Source: Sinonovacula constricta (lineage: Eukaryota; Mollusca; Bivalvia; Cardiida; Solecurtidae). Taken from it: DNA of 64,000 bases. Made by a program: the position numbers and the translations under genes. The DNA is taken from the NCBI GenBank assembly GCA_007844125.1, contig CM017567.1, forward strand, positions 42,677,562-42,741,561. Direction: 5' to 3'. The notes below the pieces were generated by a model. The model saw only the letters and a list, made by a program, of their open reading frames with translations, was not told the DNA's origin and did no database searches. Positions 51,411 through 60,588 of the stretch are shown here, in pieces (position 1 is the stretch's first letter; each line of letters opens with the position of its first letter).

Positions 51411-54400
51411 CTACGAGGGCCTATATCTCAGGGGTGGTTTTCTGAACCGTTTAGGTCGAGAAGCTTTTCTGTCCCTGACAATCTTGCTATCCTCAGATGT
51501 ATCATTTTGTTCTGACGATGAACTCGAGGCAGAAAAATTTCCTGGCGATACCTCTGTATCAGTCGATGGAACGTTTTGTGATGTTTCGGAAGAAGACTCG
51601 TGCATTTCACGGAATTCAGAAATCGGTAAGTGGTTAATATTAAGTATGTTGTTACGGTGTATTGTTTTAGTTTCTCCTTTTCCATCTTCTCTTGCCACAT
51701 CGAATACTGGAATCTGTTCGTTTCTTTGTCGGATAACAGTGTAGACCTCTTCGCACCATTTATCTGCTAGTTTGTTTTTTCCTTGTAAGCCTACATTTCG
51801 TATCAAGACTCTATCCCCAGTAATAATTTTATTTTCATGTACTTTTCTGTCATAATATTTCTTATGTTTCCCACTTGCTTCTTTTGCAGACTGAATTGCT
51901 GTCTTGTATGCAGTCTGTAGGTTTACTTCTAACTTTTTCATGTAATCACTTGGTGATGTTCCCTTCACTTTCTGTCGTTTCAGACCTAAAACTGCATCAA
52001 TTGCTAGTCGGGGTTTTCTTCCAAACATCAATTCATAAGGCGTAAAGCCGGTTGAGGAATGAATAGTGCAATTGAAAGCATGGACCATTGCAGGAACCGC
52101 GGATTTCCAATCCGTTTTCTTTTCTTTTGGGAGTGTACCAAGCATCTGTAGTAGTGTTTTATTGAAACGTTCGCATTGTCCATTTCCTTGTGGATGATAG
52201 GCGGTAGTTCTTGACTTTCTTACCCCAGTAATTCGACACAGTCTCTGTATCACTTTTGATAAGAAGTTTGCACCTCTGTCACTATGTAACTTTTCAGGAA
52301 ACCCGTAATGGACGAAATAGTTATCAAAAAGTACCCTCGCTGTTGTGCGTGCTGTTTGGTTCTTTGTTGGAATTGCATGTGCGTATCTGGTAAAATGATC
52401 AGTTATTACAAGAATGTTCTCGAATCCGCCTTTTGACGTTTCCAGCGAAAGATAATCTATACATACAAGTTCCATGGGATAAGATGAAGTAATATTTATA
52501 AGTTCACTTGCACGCTTGATTGGTGTTTTCCGTCGGATACAGTTGCTGCACGACGAGATCCAGGTTATAATATCTTTATTCATTCCAGGCCAAAAGAAAC
52601 GTTCCTTCATCAAGCTAATTGTCCTTCGTTGACCTTGGTGACCAAGGTCATCATGTAATGCATGAAATAGTGTCTTTCGTGCTGACTTAGGCAGAACAAT
52701 TTGTTTGATCTCTTCTTCATCGATAACAATTCTGTGATATAAAATGCCATTATCTAGGATATATTTGTCGGCATGTCTCATGTATTTCTTTACTTCTGGG
52801 TCTGAGGATTCTTTGTTTGACATCATCCCTGTAGCAATGTAGGTCCTGATTGCCTGTATTTCCGGATCACTTTCCTGACCTCTCAACCAATTTTCGTTAC
52901 TGAAAACCTTGGATTCTGGTTGCTGTACTTCATTCCCCTCCGTCTCATTTTCATTGCCGTTGTCTGATATAAATGCTTGTATAACTGCTTGTACTACCTC
53001 ACTATTCATGTGCGACTCTTTTTCTTCAGATGGTATTCGAGAAAGAACATCAGCCTCTACATTCGACTTCCCGGACCGGTATTGTATTGTAAAATCGTAG
53101 TTGGCGAGTTCAGCAATCCACCTCTGGGTACATGCGTTCAACTTTGCTGTGGACTGTACATATGTAAGCGGGTTGTTGTCGGTATACACTGTAAAAGGAA
53201 CACCATACAAGTAATCGTGGAACTTGTCTGTTATAGCCCATTTAAGTGCCAAAAATTCTAGCTTGCTAGAATGGTAATTCCGCTCCGATGGTTTCAGGCT
53301 ACGACTTGCGTACGCAATTACACGGTCAACTCCATCTTCTTCTTGGTACAATACAGCACCCAGACCTTTTGCAGAAGCATCGGTGTGTATTTTGAAGGGC
53401 TTCTTGTAGTCAGCATACCCAAGGACCGGTGTTGAGGTAAGTTTGTCTATTATAGTTGTAAATGCGTTTTGTTGTTCTTTCTTCCATATAAACGGTATCT
53501 TCTTTTTCTGTTTGTCTTTTTCAGGTTGATCAACGAGGAGGTCATTCATAGGACGTACAATACTTGCAAAATTCTCAATAAATTTTCTGTAATAACCGGC
53601 AAAACCTAAGAAACGTTGGACGTCCTTCGCGGATTTCGGTACTGGCCAGTTCTTTACTACTCTAATCTTGTCAGGGTCTGCTTTGATACCTTCTGAAGTA
53701 ACTTCTTCTTTTAAGAATTCACACTTTGATGGTTTAAGCTTGAGATTGTGTATTTGCAGTTGTTTTAAAACAAGTTCAAGGCGTTCCAAATGTTGTTGAA
53801 AATTGGTGGAGAAAACGATGACGTCATCTAGATAGATTAGGCAGTCTTTTAAGTTCATTTCTCCCATGCATTTTTCCATTAGTCTTTGGAAGGTAGCAGG
53901 CGCATTGCAGAGACCAAAAGGCATCCTGTTACACTCGTAGAACCCAAGACTTCCTGCTTGAAATGCTGTTTTTTCTTTGTCACTTTCCTTTAATTCCACC
54001 TGCCAATAACCTGCTTTTAAATCAAGTTTTGTAAACAATTTTGACCCAGCCAATAAATTCAATGTGTCGTCAATTCTTGGAAGAGGGTAGGCATCTTTGT
54101 GTGTTCTTGAATTTAACTTTCTGTAGTCGATACAGAAGCGAATCGAACCATTCTTCTTTCTTACGATGACAACATTGGAGGAGAACGGACTCTTTGATGG
54201 TCTTATTGCTCCCATGTCTAACATTTCCTGTATGTGTTCTCGAACCTCATCGATAAGACCGTGTGGTATTCGTCGGTACGATTCTTTAAATGGTTCAGGA
54301 TTGGTCAATTTGATTTCGTGTTTGACAATGTCTGTGTTTCCGATATCTAAATCACCAGTAGAAAATACGTTCTTGTACTTCCAGAACAGGGATTTCAATT

Positions 54401-55226
54401 CAATTTGTTGTTCTTCATTCAGATGCTCAAGATTTACATGTATACTTTTCATGAAAGCGCTCTTCTCTTTTTCCACATTTAATGTCTCTTCTTCAATCAT
54501 TATGTTTGTTTCCTTTTCTTTTTCAGGATCCCATCGACGTATCTCATATGCTTCATGTAACTCACAGAGGGTCGTCTTCGGATGAATGACAAATGGTTTC
54601 GCTGACATGTTGTAGATCCTTACGGTTATCTTTTTGCTATTACTTGGTCCCTCGAGGGATACAACTCTTGGACATACTCCGATTCTAGAAGAACCCATCG
54701 GACAACTTTCAGTCACAACAGTTGTGGAACGTGATTCGGTCCGAACAAATCCTTTCAAGTCTTTGACTTCATATGGTTCAATGATAATGTCATCTCTATT
54801 AAAACTTTTAACAATACCAGCATTTTCTGATCCTTTCAACATTCTCATTACGTTGGTTCCGATAACAACAGGAACGGCTAAATTGTACTCTGTGTCTTTG
54901 ACTACTAGAACAGGTACATAAAGAGTAGTTTCGTCAATGTCAGGTAAGATAATTTCACCTTCTATATAGCCAACGTATGGAATTTCATTTCCATCTGCTC
55001 CTCTAAGCGACAATTCGTTTAGTTCATGAAGTCTAGGCTTCGTATCTAACGTTTCATAAAATGTCTGGCATACGGAAGTTACCATCGAACCAGTGTCAAC
55101 CAATGCTTTTGTCACTTGACCTTGAAAAATTATCTCTGTTTCGTTCGATATTCCAATCATTCGATCGAACAATGGTATCTTTTCTTTTAACGGTGGGCCT
55201 TTAGGACTATCTTCCCTGTCTGCCAT
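51411..55226 (-). CDS. pol: Pol polyprotein: protease, reverse transcriptase, RNase H, integrase
   Basis: 1,271 residues without a stop. The aspartic protease has its catalytic triplet at D44-T45-G46 (ALVDTGSMV), with VVIGTNV near 120. The RT core begins about residue 335; motif A is LDLKAGYWQ (D402) and the catalytic box is YLDD at 465-468. RNase H carries HTDAS (D616), E657, D683 and D726. Integrase has an HHCC zinc site (H858, H863, C893, C896) and a D924, D983, E1019 triad with 58 and 35 residues between, the classic DD35E spacing. A GPY/F-like region (about 1138-1165) and a Ser-rich then basic tail end the protein. The ATG at 55226 is the first in frame, but the frame opens at 55262, 15 nt before the gag stop. 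The normal product is therefore probably a Gag-Pol fusion made by -1 frameshifting, not initiation at this ATG. Confidence 0.95.
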   Translation of the reverse strand: MADREDSPKGPPLKEKIPLFDRMIGISNETEIIFQGQVTKALVDTGSMVTSVCQTFYETLDTKPRLHELNELSLRGADGNEIPYVGYIEGEIILPDIDETTLYVPVLVVKDTEYNLAVPVVIGTNVMRMLKGSENAGIVKSFNRDDIIIEPYEVKDLKGFVRTESRSTTVVTESCPMGSSRIGVCPRVVSLEGPSNSKKITVRIYNMSAKPFVIHPKTTLCELHEAYEIRRWDPEKEKETNIMIEEETLNVEKEKSAFMKSIHVNLEHLNEEQQIELKSLFWKYKNVFSTGDLDIGNTDIVKHEIKLTNPEPFKESYRRIPHGLIDEVREHIQEMLDMGAIRPSKSPFSSNVVIVRKKNGSIRFCIDYRKLNSRTHKDAYPLPRIDDTLNLLAGSKLFTKLDLKAGYWQVELKESDKEKTAFQAGSLGFYECNRMPFGLCNAPATFQRLMEKCMGEMNLKDCLIYLDDVIVFSTNFQQHLERLELVLKQLQIHNLKLKPSKCEFLKEEVTSEGIKADPDKIRVVKNWPVPKSAKDVQRFLGFAGYYRKFIENFASIVRPMNDLLVDQPEKDKQKKKIPFIWKKEQQNAFTTIIDKLTSTPVLGYADYKKPFKIHTDASAKGLGAVLYQEEDGVDRVIAYASRSLKPSERNYHSSKLEFLALKWAITDKFHDYLYGVPFTVYTDNNPLTYVQSTAKLNACTQRWIAELANYDFTIQYRSGKSNVEADVLSRIPSEEKESHMNSEVVQAVIQAFISDNGNENETEGNEVQQPESKVFSNENWLRGQESDPEIQAIRTYIATGMMSNKESSDPEVKKYMRHADKYILDNGILYHRIVIDEEEIKQIVLPKSARKTLFHALHDDLGHQGQRRTISLMKERFFWPGMNKDIITWISSCSNCIRRKTPIKRASELINITSSYPMELVCIDYLSLETSKGGFENILVITDHFTRYAHAIPTKNQTARTTARVLFDNYFVHYGFPEKLHSDRGANFLSKVIQRLCRITGVRKSRTTAYHPQGNGQCERFNKTLLQMLGTLPKEKKTDWKSAVPAMVHAFNCTIHSSTGFTPYELMFGRKPRLAIDAVLGLKRQKVKGTSPSDYMKKLEVNLQTAYKTAIQSAKEASGKHKKYYDRKVHENKIITGDRVLIRNVGLQGKNKLADKWCEEVYTVIRQRNEQIPVFDVAREDGKGETKTIHRNNILNINHLPISEFREMHESSSETSQNVPSTDTEVSPGNFSASSSSSEQNDTSEDSKIVRDRKASRPKRFRKPPLRYRPS

Positions 55227-55259
55227 TTGACCCTCAATGGAGACTTCTAACCGTTTAAA
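55218..55259 (-). promoter_or_regulatory. Predicted programmed -1 ribosomal frameshift signal (gag-pol)
   Basis: On minus, TTTAAAC lies at 55259-55253 and is read in the gag frame as T-TTA-AAC, six bases before the gag stop codon TAG. This is a canonical X-XXY-YYZ slippery heptamer. A -1 slip enters the pol frame exactly. After an 8-nt spacer (GGTTAGAA), GTCT and CCATT (55244-55236) pair with AATGG and AGAC (55227-55223 and 55221-55218). That gives a 9-bp stem with one bulged C and an 8-nt loop, GAGGGTCA. Slippery site, spacer and stem all have the usual arrangement. I did not find a clear pseudoknot partner for the loop. Function is inferred, not shown. Confidence 0.8.
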
Positions 55260-56861
55260 TTTTCATGCCGTGTGGTATTATTATCTCTTACTTCCTGGGA
55301 TGATGGATTTGTCACAGTCGCACTGTTCTGATTGTACTGTCTATTCCTTGTGTAACGGTCTCTGTGTTGTACTCCTCCTCTTTTTACTCCATAGCCTCTT
55401 GTTTGCCCTCTATTATAATGGTAGTCATCTCTTTTGGTTTCTCTTGTGATACTAAGTTCCTCTACTTTTGCATTTAACGCATCTATTTTGTCTATCAACT
55501 CTTTAAGCATGTCTGGTGGTGGTTGACGTTGTACTGCCTCGGTCTGTTTCATACTTATGTGTCGCCTGTCTAGATTACTTTTCTTCTCCTTTGATTGAAT
55601 TTCGTATTCTTCTTTTCTTACTCGACACTTCAATTCCTCATAAGACATGTTGCTATCAAAGTAAGTTCTTATAGCTTGTCGTAACTCTGAACTGTATAAT
55701 CCTCTCCAGAAGCGATTTCTATTTTTTTCTTTTTTCTCTCTACTACTAATAGCAGTATGTCTTTCAATTTGTAATAACATTTCTTCCAAGCGGAGGCTCC
55801 ACTCTACTATTGACTCGTCTGGGCTTTGTTCTGATGTCAGGAACTTCGACAAAATAGTGTCTTCGCTTGCAATATTTCCAAAGTTTTCTTCTATTCTTTC
55901 CATTATTTCATCAATTGTTGTGTCATTTCCAAGATGTAGCATAGTTTTTCTGGCTTGTCCCTTTAATGTTTTTCGTAGTGTTTGTTTCAGTACCTCTTCT
56001 GAATAAATAAATTTTATGGTGTCAAATTCCAATTTAAATTCCTCAAACGATGATTCATTTTTCGGTACTGGTTCTTTTCCCGAAAACGGCGTTAAGTTGA
56101 CCTTGATGTTTAACTCTTGGCTTGGATTCCATATCTCTTCTTCTCTTCTTCTTTCTGGTGTTCTCCTTTCTTGTTTAAATTTCCTTTCTGTCTCTTGCCT
56201 TCTGAATGACTGTATTATTTCCTCTATTTCTCGTTGCTTATTTTCTAATCTGATTTCCTGTTCAAGGAATTCTCTTTCCTTTTGCTCACAATACTCTTGT
56301 ATCCTTTGCTCTCGTCGCTGCAGTTCTTTTTCTCTGTGATATAATTCCGTCTTTCTGCGTTTTTCTAATTCATTTCGTCTCTCTATAATCTCATCTTCTA
56401 TCAACTTGTTGGTTCTTTGTTCTCTGTCCTGGTTGTCACTTTCCAAAATGCTCCTTTCTAATTTTGTGATTGTGTCTTTTACTTCCGCTGAATGAAGCAT
56501 TTGTTTTTCCTCTCCAGATCTTAAGTTTAAAGTTTCGCGATCGCTAAACTTTCGATCTGTGTCTCTGTCTCTATGTAGATCAACATCTGACAAGAAACTT
56601 CTAACTGATGCTCGCCTTGTCTCCTCTTTGTCATTTTTTACTAAGTCAGTCTCTTTACTTTCTTTATTATCTTTCTCCTTTATTCTCATTTCCAAAAGCA
56701 ATTCTCTTTGTTTATTCAGTCTTTCAATCTCTGATTGCCTCTTTCTTATTTCTTTTAACTCTTGTAAGTTTAATAAAATCTGTTCCTCATCTTCAAAAAA
56801 CGCTGTCTCTCTCGCGTCTATTTCTAAGAGGATACCTTAATTCATCACCTCCTTGTGCCAT
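55247..56861 (-). CDS. gag: Gag (capsid) protein, apparent one-base break near N terminus
   Basis: The main open frame runs 56836-55247 and contains no ATG until 56689. The likely start is the ATG at 56861 (A at -3 and G at +4, a strong context). It lies in another frame that stops near 56793, just after a six-base homopolymer at 56795-56800; a one-base length change there would join the two frames. From the TTG at 56701 the frame gives 484 residues. These comprise a Glu/Arg/Lys-rich coiled-coil-like stretch (about 60-190), a capsid-like domain starting LTPFSGKEPVPKNESSFEEF (about 203-375), a second helix with MLKELIDKIDALNAKVEEL, and a basic Arg/Gly/Tyr/Gln tail. The capsid start resembles PNMA/gypsy Gag proteins. 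No CCHC zinc knuckle is present. The stop is TAG at 55249-55247. Confidence 0.85.
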
Positions 56862-57194
56862 GATTCACGTGCGTGCCGTCTATTTTGACACAGTGTCTCA
56901 ACGATGAATGAACACGTGTTTCATTCAGTTCTGCTCTCTTACCCGGCCGCTTGAGTGACTTTGTTGTTGAGGCAGTATGTATTTTTAACACTGTCGTGAG
57001 ATTATTGCTTGTTTGTTTTTTCGGTGTGTGTATCTTTTACACTGTCGTGAAATGTGCGATTATGATTGGATGTAGGATTTAATTTTAAATTACTGCATTT
57101 TCATATTTTACAACTTTTTACTATCATGCAATTCAGTTATTTATGTTATAATTAATACATTTTATATTGACAGCACTTGAAAAATATCGTTGGT

Positions 57195-57290
57195 CAGGTC
57201 GCGTATCGAACCGGGGGCCCCTAGGTTGTAGGCTATCGCCACAACAAACGACGTTATCGCAGCGCCTTAACCGACTGCACTATCGCGGCA
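57195..57290 (-). repeat. tRNA-like sequence (A and B box) within the leader
   Basis: On minus, GCCGCGATAGTGCAGTCGG and TTAAGGCGCT resemble a D-arm/A-box region. GGTTCGATAC at 57212-57203 is a B box. The distance between the boxes is longer than in a compact tRNA, and I could not pair acceptor arms convincingly. It is therefore more likely a tRNA-derived SINE head or degenerate tRNA copy carried in the element than a working tRNA gene. Confidence 0.45.
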
Positions 57291-57979
57291 ATATAATTCG
57301 CATAGAATAATTCACGAATATAGGACTACTTTTCGAATTTCACGGCTTATCGGTAGTCGACTGACTTGAGTTTTATTCGACTATGACAATTTATAACACT
57401 TATATAATACTATGAATTATAATTGCAACGCAGACGCAGTATCCTATCAGTATACGTATATAGGGGACCAAGTTTTAGTTACTGGGCAGTTCTCAATTAT
57501 CTACCTTTCTCTACTCAACCTTACTCAGATCTACTTATCACTTACACTTCTCAAGTATAACTACCAACCTACAACAACAACTACAATAATTATTCTTCTT
57601 AAAGGTACCTATACGTCTATTTATAATAATTAATAGTGCATATATAGGGGTTATAGGGTGTCAAGGTAGGTCAATATTGGAAAGGTTCTAAAAGTTCCTT
57701 TTGATATTGTTATTGCAACTCCCAATCAAATTTTTCTATGATATTTCATAAAAATATACAAAAATATAGGACAATTATATATATATACACATATATAAAT
57801 TGAGAGCCAACTTAAATAGATGTTCTTATTATTAAACAATACTTTACACACAAATTGTATTTTAAAAGTTACTATAAAACTAAACAAAAGAAAGGGTACG
57901 TTACCACATCCGATTTGTTTATCCGCCAAAACCCCAATTTAACTTGTCAATCAAGTTAGTGTCCAATCTCAATAAAAAA

Positions 57980-58200
57980 TGTCAGTCCAATCGCGATGCA
58001 AACACGAAAAAAAAACTATAGTGTCCAATCACTTTCAAAATAAACAAAAATGTATGTCTAATCACGATGAAAACACGCGAAAAGAAATAAAGTCTCCAAT
58101 CACTATCAAAATACAAACCATGTATGTCCAATCACGATGAAAACACGCGAAAAGAAATATAGTGTCCCATCACTATAGAATAAACACACAATGTCCGATC
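57980..58200. repeat. 70-bp tandem repeat in the gypsy leader, about 3 copies
   Basis: Copies start near 57980, 58051 and 58121, with a partial one near 58190. They share GTCCAATCACGATGAAAACA, CGCGAAAAGAAAT and AGTGTCCAATCACTAT with minor changes. Confidence 0.85.
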
Positions 58201-58530
58201 GATGAATAACACATCTTCATCACATCAATTCATGTAGACGGTGACATCTTAAAATAACTGTAGCGTCCAATCACTACGAAATAATATAAAAACTATAGTG
58301 TCCGACCGATGAAGTTACACATGTCGATCACACATACTCGAGTAGAATACGACATCCATGGCGACGATGGTCCCAAGTGTTTGTTGTCTTGTAAACACTT
58401 GTCTGCTGGCTTGCATGTAAGGGTACAGCTCTGCAAGTTCGAGTTGTTGATTCTTCTCTACGAAACGTTAACTTAGTTTCGTATAGTTGTCTGCAATCTC
58501 ATCATTCTTGACCGGAAGTTCAACTCATAG

Positions 58531-58548
58531 GTCCCTCATTGGGCGCCA
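58531..58548 (-). promoter_or_regulatory. Primer binding site, tRNA-Lys-like
   Basis: Two bases after the 5' LTR, the minus strand reads TGGCGCCCAATGAGGGAC. The first ten bases, TGGCGCCCAA, match the start of the well-known retroviral tRNA-Lys primer binding sites; the rest diverges. The position is exactly that of a primer binding site. The identity of the priming tRNA is inference. Confidence 0.7.
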
Positions 58549-58550
58549 TT

Positions 58551-59165
58551 TGTCACGGTTGGGGGTTGAGAATGAACTGCAACAATATATATAATTATAA
58601 TATATATATTTCGGTGTAAGATTATATGTCAACGGCTGTCAGAAGAATCTACAGACAATATGTATAGCATATTAATAATGAAACAGTAACAATAATGTAA
58701 ACATGAATATAGAATTACAATATGGCGGCGGATGTGGTTTTGAGATACATAAGATTTAAAGATGAACAATGATTATCTTACAAGTATTCAATAATAAAAC
58801 AATATACTTGTATTACACAGTAGTTATGCTTTATAAGGAAATAATAATAATAATATAAAAAGACTAATTACCTGCAACAATATATATAATATATATATTT
58901 CGGTGTAAGATTATATGTCAACGGCTGTCAGAAGAATGACAGGCTGGTGTTCAAACCCAGTAAACAATTTGATCTCTTTGTACTGATTGGCTGAAACAGA
59001 CGAGGGCGGGAAAGGTCGGGCACGGATTTCTCGTGTATGTACTACAAAACTTACTAAGAGGCACTACACTAATTCATAAACAATTATATAGACGTCTAAC
59101 TACAATTAAACTAATTTTAAATGGAAATATATGGTTTATTAAAATGTAATTATGCGGTCATGACA
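58551..59165 (-). repeat. 5' LTR of the gypsy element (615 bp)
   Basis: Same ends as the 3' LTR (TGTCACGG and TCATGACA on plus). The 6-bp difference from the other LTR lies in the AT run of the second copy of the internal 72-bp repeat. Substitutions noted by eye: TCTAAC/TCTTAC, AATTAAAC/AATAAAAC, GCCGGT/GCTGGT and GAGAGCGG/GAGGGCGG. Confidence 0.95.
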
Positions 59166-59169
59166 GGAA
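59166..59169. repeat. Target site duplication (right), GGAA
   Basis: Matches 50229-50232; directly follows the terminal CA of the LTR and continues into the 11-bp satellite. Confidence 0.75.
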
Positions 59170-60588
59170 CAGCATGAGAACAGCCTAGGAACAGCCTAGG
59201 AACAGCCTAGGAACAGCCTGGGAACAGCCTAGTAACAGCCTGGAAACAGCCAGGGAACAGCCAAGGAACAACCAGGGAACAGCCTGGGAACAGCCTAGTA
59301 ACAGCCTGGAAACAGCCAGGGAACAGCCACGGAACAGCATGAGAACCGCCTAGGAACAGCATGAGAACAGCCGAAGAACAGCCTAGTAACAGCCTAGGAA
59401 CAGCCTAGTAACAGCCTAGGAACAGCCTGGGAACAGCCTAGGAACAGCCTGGAAACAGCCAGGGAACAGCCTAGGAACAGCCTGGAAACAGCCAGGGAAC
59501 AGCATGAGAACAGCCGAAGAACAGCCTAGTAACAGCCTAGGAACAGCCTAGTAACAGCCTAGGAACAGCCTAGGAACAGCCTAGTAACAGCCTAGGAACA
59601 GCCTGGGAACAGCCTAGGAACAGCCTGGAAACAGCCAGGGAACAGCCACGGAACAGCATGAGAACCTCCTAGGAACAGCATGAGACCAGCCGAAGAACAG
59701 CCAGGGAACAGCCTAGGATCAGCCAGGGAACAACCTTGGAACAGCGAGGGAACAGCCTAGGAACAGCATGAGAACCGCCTAGGAACAGCATGAGAACAGC
59801 CGAAGAACAGCCTAGTAACAGCCTAGGAACAGCCTAGTAACAGCCTAGGAACAGCCTAGGAACAGCCTAGTAACAGCCTAGGAACAGCCTGGGAACAGCC
59901 TAGGAACAGCCTGGAAACAGCCAGGGAACAGCCACGGAACAGCATGAGAACCTCCTAGGAACAGCATGAGACCAGCCGAAGAACAGCCAGGGAACAGCCT
60001 AGGATCAGCCAGGGAACAACCTTGGAACAGCGAGGGAACAGCCTAGGAACAGCATGAGAACAGCCTAGGAACAGCATGAGAACAGCCTAGGAACAGCATG
60101 AGAACAGCCTAGGAACAGCCTAGGATCAGCCAGGGAACAACCTTGGAACAGCGAGGGAACAGCCTAGGAACAGCATGAGAACAGCCTAGGAACAGCATGA
60201 GAACAGCCTGGGAACAGCATGAGAACAGCCTAGGAACAGCCTAGGATCAGCCTGGGAACAGCCTAGGAACAGCCTGGAAACAGCCAGGGAACAGTCAGGG
60301 AACAGCATGAGAACCGCCTAGGAACAGCATGAGAACAGCCTAGGAACAGCATGAGAACAGCCTAGGAACAGCATGAAAGCAGCCTAAAAACAGCCTAGGA
60401 ACAGTAAGGGAACATTCTAGGAACCGCCATGGATTTGCCTGGGACAGCCTAGGATCAGCCAGGGAAAAGCCTGGGAACAGCATGAGAGCAGCCTAAAACA
60501 GCCTAGGAACAGCCTAGGAACAGCCTGGATACAGCCAGGGAACAGCCTGGGAACAGTCTAGGAACAGCCTGGGAACAGCCCAGGAACA
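59166..60588. repeat. 11-bp satellite array, right part, about 130 units
   Basis: Continuation of the array split by the gypsy element. It is richer in GGAACAGCCTA and in a local variant GTAACAGCCTA. A 297-bp block (27 units) starting near 59516 is repeated from 59813. The rare landmark AACATTCTAGGAACCGCCAT, also found three times in the left part (46761, 49102, 49760), lies at 60411. Confidence 0.95.

Larger units (their letters stand above)
56862..58530 (-). other. Long leader of the gypsy element
   Basis: About 1.67 kb between the primer binding site and gag, with no long frame. It holds a tRNA-like segment (57195-57290, minus) and about three copies of a 70-bp repeat (57980-58200). A related pair with GTCCGATCGATGAA and GTCCGACCGATGAA lies near 58193 and 58300. 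RNA packaging or internal initiation signals would be expected here, but none can be recognised by eye. Confidence 0.6.
50233..59165 (-). mobile_element. Full-length Ty3/gypsy LTR retrotransposon
   Basis: An 8,933-bp element read on the minus strand. In minus order it has the 5' LTR (59165-58551), primer binding site (58548-58531), 1.67-kb leader, gag, pol, 0.55-kb untranslated tail, polypurine tract (50864-50856) and 3' LTR (50853-50233). Domain order protease, RT, RNase H, integrase places it in Ty3/gypsy (Metaviridae). No env-like frame and no chromodomain are visible. The LTRs are about 99% identical, so insertion was recent. Pol is intact; gag has one apparent break near its start. It is inserted in the 11-bp satellite with a GGAA target duplication. 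Whether it is mobile now cannot be told from the sequence. Confidence 0.95.

Noticed and set aside
51355..56907. Several plus-strand frames opposite gag and pol.
   Set aside because: Shadows of the real minus-strand genes, with composition set by their codons.
57412..57633. Plus-strand frame within the gypsy leader.
   Set aside because: Antisense to the element, AT-rich, no domain; likely chance.
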